DNA of 64,000 nucleotides from Sphingomonas daechungensis (GTDB lineage Bacteria; Pseudomonadota; Alphaproteobacteria; Sphingomonadales; Sphingomonadaceae): contig NZ_CP060780.1 in NCBI RefSeq assembly GCF_014489495.1, forward strand, positions 930,001 through 994,000, in the 5' to 3' direction. Positions within the stretch are counted from its first letter, which is position 1; each line of letters opens with the position of its first letter. Below are positions 1 to 9,000 of the stretch, in pieces. The notes beneath the pieces are model-generated. The model was not told the origin of the DNA. It ran no database searches and saw nothing but the letters and a program-made list of their open reading frames with translations. The translations under genes and the position numbers were made by a program.

Positions 1-10
1 GATCATCATG

Positions 11-30
11 AAATGATCAGGAAATGATCA
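11..30. promoter_or_regulatory. Operator-like direct repeat, copy 1
   Basis: The sequence is two copies of AAATGATCA separated by GG, each containing the palindrome TGATCA. It lies 68 bp before the start codon of the PEP-CTERM gene. A 17/20 match occurs at 4461-4480, 70 bp before the start of the TbpB-like lipoprotein gene. The matching sequence and matching distance suggest a shared transcription factor site. Inference: the binding protein is the winged-helix regulator encoded between the two sites. Confidence 0.5.
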
Positions 31-98
31 TCGCTCTCCGATAGGCGGCTGGTCACTGTCCTCGCGCACCCGCTTCGGGGTGATGAAGGAGAGGACGG

Positions 99-695
99 AT
101 GGCTAGCAAGACATTCGCTAGGATTGCGGCAGGACTGGCGGCGCTTGTTTGCGCAACGGCGGCACAGGCCGACATACTCGATTTCTCAGGAACAATCTCT
201 GGGCTCGGAATTGCAGGACCGGACGCCACCTGCGCGCCTGCTCCTTCCAGAGGGATTCTCGATCCATCAACGTCGACTGGAAACTCGACATTGGGGAGTT
301 TCACATATGGTCACAACTGGTGTTTCTCTGGGGCATCGGGTCCGATCAACGGCACCTTCCAGCTCGACTTTGGGACCGATGAGATCTTTGGCTCGGTCGC
401 AGGCCTGGCGACACCGAGCGGAACACCTTTTCTGACCAACCTCAACTTAACCTACACCATCCTTGGAGGCACGGGCCTGTATGCCAATGCCAATGGGTCT
501 TTTGGCGGAATCGCCACGTCGCAGCTCGAAGCGGGCGTCGGCTCGCATTTCAATCTCAACTTTGGCGGCTCCGTCAACGCCGTCCCAGAACCTGCGACCT
601 GGGCGATGATGCTGGTCGGATTTGGTGTCGTCGGATTCCAGATCCGGCGCAAGAATTCGCGAAAGGGCGGGGCCCTCATGGCGCGCCCCAACTGA
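99..695 (+). CDS. PEPxxWA-CTERM exported protein
   Basis: This 198-residue protein starts at an ATG preceded by AAGGAGAGGACGG, a good ribosome binding site. A Sec signal peptide covers about residues 1-24 and ends in AQA. The C-terminus carries the PEP-CTERM sorting signal: VPEPATWAMM near residue 161, a hydrophobic GFG stretch, then RRK. In this family the signal is thought to be handled by an exosortase/archaeosortase-like protease, leaving the protein in the envelope. The middle is rich in Gly, Ser, Thr and Asn with no domain I recognise. Its operator-like upstream motif is shared with the lipoprotein at 4551, which ties it to the Slam island. The role is unknown. Confidence 0.85.
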   Translation: MASKTFARIAAGLAALVCATAAQADILDFSGTISGLGIAGPDATCAPAPSRGILDPSTSTGNSTLGSFTYGHNWCFSGASGPINGTFQLDFGTDEIFGSVAGLATPSGTPFLTNLNLTYTILGGTGLYANANGSFGGIATSQLEAGVGSHFNLNFGGSVNAVPEPATWAMMLVGFGVVGFQIRRKNSRKGGALMARPN

Positions 696-866
696 AAAAT
701 GGATCGGGGGCACGCTTGCCCGTACCGGTCCATGCGGGCCTCTCGGTCTTTCATCCAACACACTTGTTCGAACGGGCCAGGTCGCAGACGATTTGCGATA
801 CATATTGAACAAGCAATCCTGGACGGCTGGTTGGAAATGGCACTCAAAGTAGTAAGCTAGAATCAA

Positions 867-2905
867 ATGCTTGGAACCGCTCTTGCCGGTCTCGCGGCAG
901 CGTCAGCCCTGCGACCCTCCGACAATGTCACCTCGGAATCCGAACTCACCGCAGGCAGCGTGATCATGGTGACCGGGGAGCGCGTCCGACGCTCCGAGTT
1001 CGACACACCGGCGAGCGTGGAGGTCTTCGATCAACAGCGGATTGAAGGTTCTGTTGGCGTAGATCGCATTGAGCAGATCCTCGAATTGATCCCCAATGTT
1101 CAGCTTTCCTCGGGCGGGGAAGGCCCGACGATCCGCGGCCAGGATACGACCGGCCCGACCCGCGACTTGCCGGCTTTCCTCGGCGGCACCCGGCCGCGCA
1201 CGACGCTGATCGTCGACGGGAGGCCTGTCAGCTTCAACGAGTTCGTATTCGGCTCAGCGCCACTTTGGGACGTGGATCAAGTCGAGGTTTTCCGGAGCCC
1301 GCAGACCACCACCCAGGGGCAAAACTCGATCGCCGGCGCAATCTTCGTCCAAACTAGCGATCCGTCGTTCGACCCGCAGACTCGCGCGCGCGTGATCGTT
1401 GGCAACCTCGGCACGCGGCAGGCCTCGTTCAGCGCTACAGGCCCGATCGATCGAGATGTTGCAATCCGCGTCGCCGCCGACCTGCGCTACAGCCATCCTG
1501 CGAGCAAGATCGCCGATCGAGTTGAGGGAGCCGATCCCAACCACGATGTCTATGGCCTCGTCCGAGGCAAGTTGCTCGCGAATTTGAGCGATTCTGTTCG
1601 CTTCCAGCTTTCCCTCAGCCATTCAAAATCGCAAATGCCTCAGTTTGAGGCGGTCCGACCGCCGTTCAAGCTCCGGGAGGACCCGGGTGCGTCCTATGGG
1701 ACGTTCAAAATCGGAGTGGATTCGGGAACGGCATCCTCAACCGCTGCCCTGTCGCCATCTTTGACCCTGAAGACCCTTTTCACAGGCGGTCGGACGGAGA
1801 TCCGCCGGTTTGCACCGCCCGGCCTGGGCACCACCCGGATCGCCGGGCGCGACTGGTCGGGTGAGACCTTATTCACTTGGGACCCCTCCGAGACTCTGCA
1901 AACCACAATGGGGCTGTCCCACCGCCAGGCCACCCTTCACCAGATGATCGACCTCTCGCAACTGTCCGGAATCGGGCGGTTCGATGACACGCAGCGCGCG
2001 ACAGGCATCTTCGGCGAAGCCACCTGGCTTTGGACGAGCCGCCTGCATCTCACGGCCGGGCTGCGGTATCAGTCGGATCGACAGGTCAGGACCGGAGCAC
2101 TTGCTGGGAGCACGTCCCCAATCCCGCTGAACTATAAAAAGGCGTTCGACGCTTGGTTGCCCAAACTATCCCTTTCCTACGACGTCCAGAAGAACGTCCG
2201 CGTCGGAGTTCTCCTTCAGCGAGCTTATAATCCCGGTGGGACGACGTTGAGGTTTGATACGGGCCAGCCGGACAATTTCCAGGCTGAATTCCTGTGGGAT
2301 ACCGAGATCTTTGCGCGAGCATCACTTGCTGGCGGCAAGCTCACGGCGTCGGCCAACCTGTTCCGCTACGACATGACGAACCCTCAGCGGGCACGGTCCA
2401 TCGTCATCATTACACCAACGTCGGCGCTCGTCACTTTTGCGGACCTCTTCAATGTTGACAGGGCCCGAAGCGAAGGAGCGGAGCTGTCAATGGACTGGCG
2501 CCCCGATCCAAGCTTCTCAGCGAGGCTGGCAATCGGTGCCCTGTCGACCCGGATAACCGGAGTCCCCCCAGCATACGCTGCGTTCGACGAAAAGGAGTTC
2601 CAGCGTTCGCCGCACTTCAGTCTCGGTGCCGAGGTCATGTGGCAGGTCGTTCCCCGTCTTAGCGTGTCGGCGCAGGTGCGGCATAATAGCGGCTACTTTA
2701 GCGACGACTTGAACCGTGCTGACCGGCGCGTTCATGGCTGGACCAAGGTCGATGCTCAGGCCTCCTACGCGGCAGGGCAATTCAAGATCTTCGGCTATGC
2801 CCGCAACCTGCTGAATACCTTTTACCTTACCTACTTTCTTAACCCGTCCTGGGCGACCGCAGGAGATCCCGGGAAATCGGCATCGGGCTTGAGGCAAAAT
2901 TCTAG
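867..2905 (+). CDS. TonB-dependent outer-membrane receptor (one frame break)
   Basis: This is a TonB-dependent receptor of about 679 residues. It has a plug domain at roughly residues 45-160 (VEVFDQQRI, IRGQD, LIVDGRPV, DVDQVEVFRSPQ and GAIFVQTSDP are plug-like), followed by a long beta-barrel. As called in one frame it would run to 3026 with an unrelated tail. One missing base near 2868-2873 (CCC/GGG) restores the classic barrel end REIGIGLEAKF and a stop at 2903-2905. The first ATG gives a short hydrophobic leader without basic residues, so the true start is uncertain. Its neighbours are a Slam translocon and a TbpB-like lipoprotein, so it probably imports a ligand that the lipoprotein helps capture, perhaps iron or heme. 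Confidence 0.88.
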
Positions 2906-4424
2906 ACGCTGCCCAACCCATAATCCGGCTGCACACCGCGCTTCGACCAATAGTCCGTCAACCCAACACCATCGCAAAGCGCACGAAACCGGGGATCGCG
3001 TCTCAGCGCTTCAGAAGGAGGTGTGAAGAGCCACGGCGTGAACCGCCACGCCGTACTCCGCATTCCGTCGGGGCAGGCGAAGGTCCGACGGCGGTTCCCG
3101 GCTTCCGAAATGCCAACAGCGCGTTAGCGACGTCGAAAGCGGCATCGACTTCCCCAAGAGCGGAAAGTGTCATGACCGCCTGGTAGGACAGAGTTGGCGA
3201 CTTCAGGGCGGCGCGCAGGTTAGCGTCGCGCGCTTGCGCGATGTTTGCAGCCGACCTGTCGCCAAGAGCCGGGAGCGACAACCGCCACAGCGACACTGCA
3301 TCGGGACTGAACGACTGCGGCAGCGTCGACTTGGAATCGAGCATTGATCGAGCCGCCTCGGCCCTGTCCGTGAACGCATAAATCATGAATCGGGCAAAGC
3401 GAACGAAGCGGTGCCACGGCCACATCTCGATCGCCCGATCGATGACCCGGTCAGCCTCGCCGACCCGTCCCAAGATCCACAGCATCTGGGCTCGCGGATA
3501 GTTCGTGACGGGGGCCAAAGGTTGGAGTGCCATAGCCCTTTCGACCAGTCCCGACGCCGCACGACTTAATCCGACCGATTGATAGAGTCCCCAGAGGCTT
3601 CGCATGGCGCTTATGTTCTTGGGGTCCTTGGTCAGGATCTGATTGAGCCTGTCTTCGGTCGACGCGACGTCCAGCATTGACCGCTGAAGGATAGTCTCGG
3701 CGAGGCGTGCATAAGGATCTTCGGGGTCCGCTTTCAGCGCTGCGCGCGAAAATTGGTCCGCGGCACTCGGATTGCCAGTCTGGCTCCCGCCGGAATCGCC
3801 GAGCTGAGTATAGGCCATCAGGCCGAGCGCTTTCGCGTCGCCAGGATAGATTGAGAGAGCTTCCTGCAGCGCCTGAAGGCCCTCCTCGCGCTTATCGAAC
3901 AGCAATGCGCGTTCGCCGGTTTCGAGGAGGGCCGCGAACTGCCGGTCGTTTTGGACCCGCCGAACCGACCACAGGCCAATGCCGGTCAAACCGGCAATTG
4001 CCGCCGCGGAAAAGCCGAGAACGTACCTTCGCGAAACCTGCTCCGAGGGCGCCGCCGACGCGTTGGTCCCAAGCGCTTCGTGGGGTGACGCGCGGTCCAA
4101 CCCTGTGAGGCGATACCCTGTCCGAGGGATTGTCTCGATCTCAAACGACCCGGGCCCGGTCTGCATCGCGATCCGTCGGACACGGTTAATGGTCCGGTTC
4201 AAGCTGTCATCGCCAACCAGAGCTCCGCCCCAGCCAGCATCGAAGAGTTGGTCTCTCGTGACGACCTCACCTCTTGCGTCCACCAAGAGGAGAAAAATCT
4301 GCATGGTGAGGGGCTCGACCTGAATTTCGCCAGCTGGCCCCTGAATGTGTCGGCGGGCAGGGCTGATAAGGAGCGGACCAGCAGTAAAGTCGCGACGCTC
4401 CGCAAGCTGCGCTGGTTTCACCAA
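2902..4424 (-). CDS. Winged-helix (ToxR/CadC-type) regulator with TPR domain (one frame break)
   Basis: The product is about 507 residues once one base is restored near 3063. Residues about 15-110 form an OmpR/ToxR-type winged helix (LTMQIFLLLVDARGEVVTRDQLFDAGWGG, ending in IPRTGYRL). A single membrane segment lies near 131-152 and the rest is TPR-like helical repeats. Without the repair the frame ends at 3003 in a nonsense tail. With it the C-terminus reads FTPW..PP..LRRDPRF and stops at 2902, overlapping the stop of the convergent TonB gene inside TCTAGA. The gene is divergent from the lipoprotein-Slam pair, and the operator-like motif at 4461-4480 lies between them. It probably controls this island and itself. 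Confidence 0.85.
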
Positions 4425-4460
4425 ACCCGCATTCTCCCACCCACAGACGGCCCCATCAGT

Positions 4461-4480
4461 AAATGATCAGGCCATGATCG
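4461..4480. promoter_or_regulatory. Operator-like direct repeat, copy 2
   Basis: The site reads AAATGATCAGG followed by CCATGATCG and matches positions 11-30 at 17 of 20 bases. It lies in the divergent gap between the regulator start at 4424 and the lipoprotein start at 4551, 70 bp before the latter. Copy 1 has almost the same distance to its gene. A role as the regulator's binding site is inferred from position and repetition only. Confidence 0.5.
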
Positions 4481-4550
4481 GCAGTCCGTCATCGCACATT
4501 GATTGGAGGGTTTCTACGCCGCCTTCAGTCTCTTTGCGGGGAGAAAGCAA

Positions 4551-5480
4551 ATGGCTCGTCAAGGCACGAACGCACTCATCATTTTGAGTGCAGCTTTCAC
4601 AATGACTGCCTGTGGCGGTGGCGGTGAAGGAGTAAACTCAACGCCAACACCTCAACCGGGCCCACCACCACCACCACCGCCACCGCCACCGCCACCGCAG
4701 CCACCGGCAGGTGCCTACCTGACTCCCGGCATCACCCAATCGACTTCCTTTTCCACCCTTGGGTGGGAAATCAGCGCGGGTGACAAGCTGGTTTCCGACG
4801 TCGACACAAACGGCTTTTCAGTTTCCTACGACGCTTCGACTCAGAGCTACTTCGTGGCGCTTCCCAGCTATCAGGGAGCTCCGGCTTCGGCTTTCCAGCA
4901 GACCGGGCAGTCCAGTAGCTATTATAACGGCCAGATTGCTGGGGCCGGCATGAACCCGGAGCAGATCTCGTTTTTGAAGCCTGGCTCCGGCTACCAATTT
5001 TCTGACCTTGCCATGGTCAACGTCCTGGCGAGCTATCCGACGTCAGTCTTCGCCTTTGGTCAGGCAACTCCCGCCGCGTCCGTACCGACGACGGGGTCGG
5101 CAAGCTATTCAGGGACAGCAATCGGCGTCTCCGTCTCGAATCTTTACTATTTCGATGGCGCCACAACGCTCAATTTCGACTTCGGGGCAGGAACGCTGGG
5201 TGGGCAAATGGATCTTAGCATCCATGATCTTGGCGGCGGCACATCGCATATTGGAACGTACAGTTTCGCAAACACAGTCTACGGAACCGGAAGCGCAACA
5301 TTCGCGGGATCGCTGCGTGACAGCGCAAACGGCCTCTCCGGAGCATTCTTAGGGCAATTCACTGGGCCTGGCGCAGAGGAATTGATTGCTCGCTGGAACA
5401 TCGATTTTCGCAATCCCGACACCAATCTGACTGAGCCTGCCGTCGGTGCCCTGATCGGGCGCAGGAACAGCGGGCCGTGA
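4551..5480 (+). CDS. TbpB-like surface lipoprotein, likely Slam substrate
   Basis: This 309-residue lipoprotein starts at the ATG preceded by GGGGAG; an upstream ATG at 4503 would bury the signal peptide. The lipobox is FTMTAC, followed by glycines and a tether of about 12 consecutive prolines. The C-terminal part looks like the small beta-barrel of transferrin-binding-protein-B-like proteins: it has alternating strands, LNFDFGAGTL and GGAFLGQF-like sequence (here SGAFLGQFTGPGAEEL). Proteins of this class are flipped to the cell surface by Slam proteins, and a Slam gene follows after 3 bp. It probably captures a ligand for the TonB receptor. The ligand cannot be told from sequence. Confidence 0.82.
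   Translation: MARQGTNALIILSAAFTMTACGGGGEGVNSTPTPQPGPPPPPPPPPPPPQPPAGAYLTPGITQSTSFSTLGWEISAGDKLVSDVDTNGFSVSYDASTQSYFVALPSYQGAPASAFQQTGQSSSYYNGQIAGAGMNPEQISFLKPGSGYQFSDLAMVNVLASYPTSVFAFGQATPAASVPTTGSASYSGTAIGVSVSNLYYFDGATTLNFDFGAGTLGGQMDLSIHDLGGGTSHIGTYSFANTVYGTGSATFAGSLRDSANGLSGAFLGQFTGPGAEELIARWNIDFRNPDTNLTEPAVGALIGRRNSGP
4662..4704 (+). repeat. CCA/CCG trinucleotide repeat encoding a proline tether
   Basis: A run of CCA and CCG triplets inside the lipoprotein gene encodes about 14 prolines just after the lipidated cysteine region. It would act as a stiff spacer between the membrane anchor and the folded barrel. Because the unit is three bases, slippage would change tether length without breaking the frame. 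Confidence 0.8.
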
Positions 5481-5483
5481 GCG

Positions 5484-6797
5484 ATGGGACGAAAGATCCA
5501 TCTCTCGCTCGCAGCGGCGCTGGCCGTTGCCGCCTTGTCCCCTGCAAACGCAAGCGAACGGATCAAGCTGTTGGCGCCGGCGCTGCTCGAACTTGGCCAG
5601 CGCTTCGAGAGGGTGGGCGAACTCGCCAACGCGACGAAAATCTACCGAACTCTTTTGGAGGACGCTGACGCAGAAGTTCGATCGGAAGCACGGTTTCGAC
5701 TTGCCAAGATCCTGGCGGCGGAAGGCAAGACGACTGAAGCGGCAGTCTTGATGCGGCGGGTTGCAGATGAAAATCCGAAGGCGACCGCTCCGCGCATTGA
5801 GCTTGTGGGACTGCTGCATAGGATTGGCGACGAAGCTGGCGTCCTTCGTGAGTTGCGCTCGCTGAGTAGGCTCGACCTTCCGTTGAATATTGCAAGACTG
5901 GTTGACCGGCTGAGTGCGTCCCTCAAGTCTTCTCAGCCGCTGGCATTACAGATTGAACTTGCTGTGGCGCCGGATACGAACATCAACCGCGCCACCCGAT
6001 CCGACACATTGGGAACGGTGTTCGGAGAATTTGCATTCGATGAAGATTCCAGGGCCAAATCTGGTGTTGGCTTGTCCGCAAGGGGCCTGCTTCAGAGTCG
6101 GGTCGATGTGTCGGGCGAAGTTAGCATAGCCGCCCATGGCTCGCTTGACGCCGATTTGTATCGACGGTCAGAGTTCAATGATATTTCGTTCGAAGCAGCA
6201 GTGGGCCCGGAGATCGGCCGCGGCCCGGCAAGGATTGCGATAGAGGTCGCCTTCAATCAGCGATGGTTTGGCATGAAGCCGTACCAACGAACTTTCCGCG
6301 CTTCCGGCAGTGGTCGACTGATCGTCGATCGAGCTTCCCAGCTGCGGGTCGATGCTTCCATTCGAACTTCCGACAATTTCTTTAACGACCTTCAGGATGG
6401 CCACGGCATCGGTACTGTAGTTCGCTACGAACGCGCATTCTCGGCGCGAGTGATTGCGTCGTTGCGTGGGTCATTCGATCGATTCAAGGCAAACGAGCCG
6501 GCGTATGCCACTCGGTCCTGGTCCATCGGAGCGACGATATCGCGCGACCTTGGCCGAGCAACCGTCGACATTGGGGCGGACTACGCAAGGCTGAATGCAG
6601 ATGCCCGGCTGCTAATTCTACCTAAGGCCCGAGAGGATAAGTTGGCTCGTTTTCAATTGGGTGCCGTGTTCCGGCAAATAAGCATTGCTGGCTTTTCGCC
6701 GACGATCCGCATTGTCCGCGAGAGAAACCACAGTTCCGTAGAATATTACGAATACAAACGGACGAGGACCGAGTTCGGAATCAGCCGGTCCTTCTGA
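5484..6797 (+). CDS. Surface lipoprotein assembly modifier (Slam, DUF560)
   Basis: This 437-residue protein has a Sec signal peptide (about 1-23, ending ANA), an N-terminal helical TPR-like region (about 25-150) and a C-terminal outer-membrane barrel. The junction carries APDTNINRAT, matching the PD(S/T)NIN signature of Slam proteins, and the chain ends with strand-rich sequence and a terminal Phe (ISRSF), typical of barrels. Slam proteins move lipoproteins such as TbpB across the outer membrane. The gene follows the lipoprotein gene by 3 bp, so the two are surely co-transcribed. Slam in Sphingomonadales is much less studied than in Neisseria and Moraxella. Confidence 0.88.
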   Translation: MGRKIHLSLAAALAVAALSPANASERIKLLAPALLELGQRFERVGELANATKIYRTLLEDADAEVRSEARFRLAKILAAEGKTTEAAVLMRRVADENPKATAPRIELVGLLHRIGDEAGVLRELRSLSRLDLPLNIARLVDRLSASLKSSQPLALQIELAVAPDTNINRATRSDTLGTVFGEFAFDEDSRAKSGVGLSARGLLQSRVDVSGEVSIAAHGSLDADLYRRSEFNDISFEAAVGPEIGRGPARIAIEVAFNQRWFGMKPYQRTFRASGSGRLIVDRASQLRVDASIRTSDNFFNDLQDGHGIGTVVRYERAFSARVIASLRGSFDRFKANEPAYATRSWSIGATISRDLGRATVDIGADYARLNADARLLILPKAREDKLARFQLGAVFRQISIAGFSPTIRIVRERNHSSVEYYEYKRTRTEFGISRSF

Positions 6798-6810
6798 TGT
6801 GTCGCCTTTA

Positions 6811-6877
6811 GAGTGGGCTTTCGACCCATTGCTGCCGCTAGCTGTCGGAGAGTCTTGCGGCAACAGCTGGCAATGGG
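6811..6877. repeat. Dispersed repeat, CTTTCGACCCA family, copy 1
   Basis: The element holds GGGCTTTCGACCCATTGCTG, then GCCGCTA, as in the copies near 7.5 and 41.3 kb. An inverted partner of CCCATTGC (GCAATGGG) occurs at 6870-6877, so the unit can fold into a stem. It sits in the short gap between the Slam gene and the next gene. Confidence 0.55.
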
Positions 6878-6889
6878 CACCTTAACCGA

Positions 6890-7528
6890 ATGGTGGCCTC
6901 AGAGCAGTCAGCCGAAGGGCGCGTCCAGCACCTCGTTGAGACGGAATATCGGCATTTTGAGGCCGACACGCCGAAAGTGATCGAGGGTTGCCCATGTTGC
7001 CTCGACAGCGAAGGCGCTGACGCCTTGCTAACGAACTCATTGCGACATTTAACTACGAGGAACTCTGGTCGTATGTCTCAGGCGTATTCTTCACCCTGGG
7101 AAGCGAGCTCGACTTTAAATACTTACTTCCGCGCATCATGGACATCGCAGCCAATGACCCGGCAGGTTTGATCGACCCCGAGATCGTCTTGGGGAAAGTT
7201 GGACTAGCTGGTTGGCGAAGTTGGCCCGCTCGTGAGCGCAAGATCATCGAGGATTATGTAGACGCCTGGTTCGAACTCGCGCTCATGCGCGATATGGCAG
7301 ATGCCGAAGAGGGTTGGCTTGGCTCAGAGGCCGAGGGCGTACTATGCGGAGCTGCCAGAGCAGGCATGACGATATCGGGCTTGATCTCGCGATTACAGGA
7401 ACCCGATGGTGCACCCGTCCTCAAATGATCTGGCCGACCGATTTCCTGTTAGGTTGTCGGCCTTCTGGGAGGACGCGCCTGAGGGCCTCGAAGAGCTGTC
7501 GAGAGTGATCAGTCACAAACCGTCGTAG
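6890..7528 (+). CDS. Conserved-looking hypothetical protein with CPCC motif (two frame breaks)
   Basis: Three reading-frame pieces join into about 212 residues if one base is restored near 7050 (ATTTAAC) and one extra A is removed from AAA at 7423-7425. The joined protein reads EGCPCCLD near residue 32, then YEELWSYVSGVFF, LLPRIMDIA, an alanine-rich middle and a tail FWEDAPEGLEEL, ending at the TAG at 7526-7528. The fit of all three pieces to one acidic, helix-rich protein supports the merge. I do not recognise the family. The closely spaced cysteines could bind metal, but no second pair was seen. A dispersed repeat begins directly after the stop. Confidence 0.6.
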
Positions 7529-7558
7529 CGTCCGCTTTCCACCCAAACCTGCCGCTAG
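7529..7558. repeat. Dispersed repeat, CTTTCCACCCA family, copy 2
   Basis: The sequence GCGTCCGCTTTCCACCCAAA, then CCTGCCGCTA, shares its core with six other intergenic copies in the window. It begins at the stop codon of the preceding gene and lies before the end of the convergent ndh gene. Confidence 0.65.
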
Positions 7559-7591
7559 CGCAACACTATCTGGCGACCCATGCCAACCGGC

Positions 7592-8926
7592 TCAGTGGAG
7601 CTTGAGCTTGGGCCTCACCACGATGTTCACGCGGCCGATCAGGATCAGGATCGCGCCTCTCAGAAAGCCGTGAATCGCCAACAGGTGCATCCGGTAGAGC
7701 GACTTGTAGACGAAGCGAGCGATCCGGCCTTCGACGGCGATCCGGCCGCCGATCAGGTTCCCCATCAAGCTGCCCACGGTCGAAAAGCGGGACAGCGACA
7801 CCAGGGAACCGTGATCGTGATAGCGAAAAGGGATCAATTCCCGCCCACGCATGAGGCGGATCAGGTTGCGATAGGTTGCTGATGCCATCTGGTGCGCCGC
7901 CTGAGCGCGCGGCGGAACCGGCTTCCCGTCGGGAAGCTCGCAGAAGCAGCAATCGCCGATCGCGAAGATCCTGTCGTCGACCGTGGTCTGAAGCGTCGGA
8001 CGAACGACGATCTGGCACCGCGCGTTCGTTTCCAGGCCGTCGAGCGAACCCAGGAAATCCGGCGCTTTGACGCCGGCGGCCCAGACCTGGAGGTGGCCTG
8101 GAATGACCTCGCCTTCGTCCGTGATCATCTCATGCGCCCGCGCCTCGACGATGCGGGTCGCCGGTCGGACGGAAACACCCAGCGCCTCGAGCTCCTCATG
8201 GGCGGCCGCGGCTAGCTTTTCCGGAAGGGCGGGAAGGATGCGCGGGCCCGATTCCAGCAAGGTCACCTGAAGCCGCTTTTCGTCGAACACCTCGAGCCCG
8301 TAATGTCGAAGCGCCGAGGCGCTGTTGTAGAGCTCGGCGGCAAGCTCGATCCCGGTCGCTCCGCCGCCGACCACCGTCACGCAGACATGCTCATCGGCCT
8401 CCGCATCGGCGCTCATCGTCCGTGAAACGCGCAGGCACTGGTTCAGCAGGCGGTGGCGGAAGGCATCGGCCTGTTCGCGATCGTCGAGGAACAGGCAATG
8501 CTCCCGCACGCCCGGGACATTGAAGTCGTTGGTCACCCCTCCGACCGCGAGCACGAGATAGTCGTAGCGGATGGCATGCGCGGCCATAAGCTCGGTGCCG
8601 TCCACGTCGACCAGGGGCGCGACGATGACTTTCCGCCGCTTGCGGTCGAGCGACTGGAGCGAGCCAAGAAAGAAGCGGTAACCCCAGCGGTGGCCGTGAC
8701 TCCGGTACCCGACTTCGTCGAGATTGGCGTCGAGCGAACCCGCCGCGACCTCGTGAAGCAGCGGTTTCCAGATGTGCGTGAGGTTGCGCTCGATCAGAAC
8801 GATGTCGTGATTCTTGCGACCGAACCGGGCGCCCAGCAGGCGGGCGAGCTCAAGGCCGCCGGCGCCACCGCCGACAATCACGATCTGCGTCTTTCGCGCC
8901 TTGGCGGTTGGCTGGTCGGCTAGCAC
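7592..8926 (-). CDS. ndh: Type II NADH dehydrogenase (FAD-dependent)
   Basis: The 444-residue protein belongs to the NDH-2 family, which oxidises NADH and passes electrons to quinone without pumping protons. It has an N-terminal FAD-binding GGGAGGLELARLLG motif near residue 18, HIWKPLLHEVAAGSLD near 50, a second dinucleotide fold GGGATGIELAAEL near 188 for NADH, and AIGDCCFC near 320 closing the FAD site. The C-terminus has an amphipathic, hydrophobic tail, as expected for a peripheral membrane enzyme. Length and motifs are normal and the frame is intact. It stands alone on the minus strand. Confidence 0.92.
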   Translation of the reverse strand: MLADQPTAKARKTQIVIVGGGAGGLELARLLGARFGRKNHDIVLIERNLTHIWKPLLHEVAAGSLDANLDEVGYRSHGHRWGYRFFLGSLQSLDRKRRKVIVAPLVDVDGTELMAAHAIRYDYLVLAVGGVTNDFNVPGVREHCLFLDDREQADAFRHRLLNQCLRVSRTMSADAEADEHVCVTVVGGGATGIELAAELYNSASALRHYGLEVFDEKRLQVTLLESGPRILPALPEKLAAAAHEELEALGVSVRPATRIVEARAHEMITDEGEVIPGHLQVWAAGVKAPDFLGSLDGLETNARCQIVVRPTLQTTVDDRIFAIGDCCFCELPDGKPVPPRAQAAHQMASATYRNLIRLMRGRELIPFRYHDHGSLVSLSRFSTVGSLMGNLIGGRIAVEGRIARFVYKSLYRMHLLAIHGFLRGAILILIGRVNIVVRPKLKLH

Positions 8927-9000
8927 GCCTGATGGGACTCGATGTTTACCGGGCGGCTTTCAACCTAGTGTGAACATTTGTCAGGCCGCAGACGATGAGG

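Noticed and set aside
1254-1622. Long antisense open frames within the TonB receptor and many other genes
   Set aside because: High GC gives long shadow frames; they have no ribosome binding site and no family resemblance.
2906-3026. C-terminal extension of the TonB receptor past 2905
   Set aside because: It reads as a basic, low-complexity tail and overlaps the end of the convergent regulator; the alternative frame gives a standard barrel end and stop.
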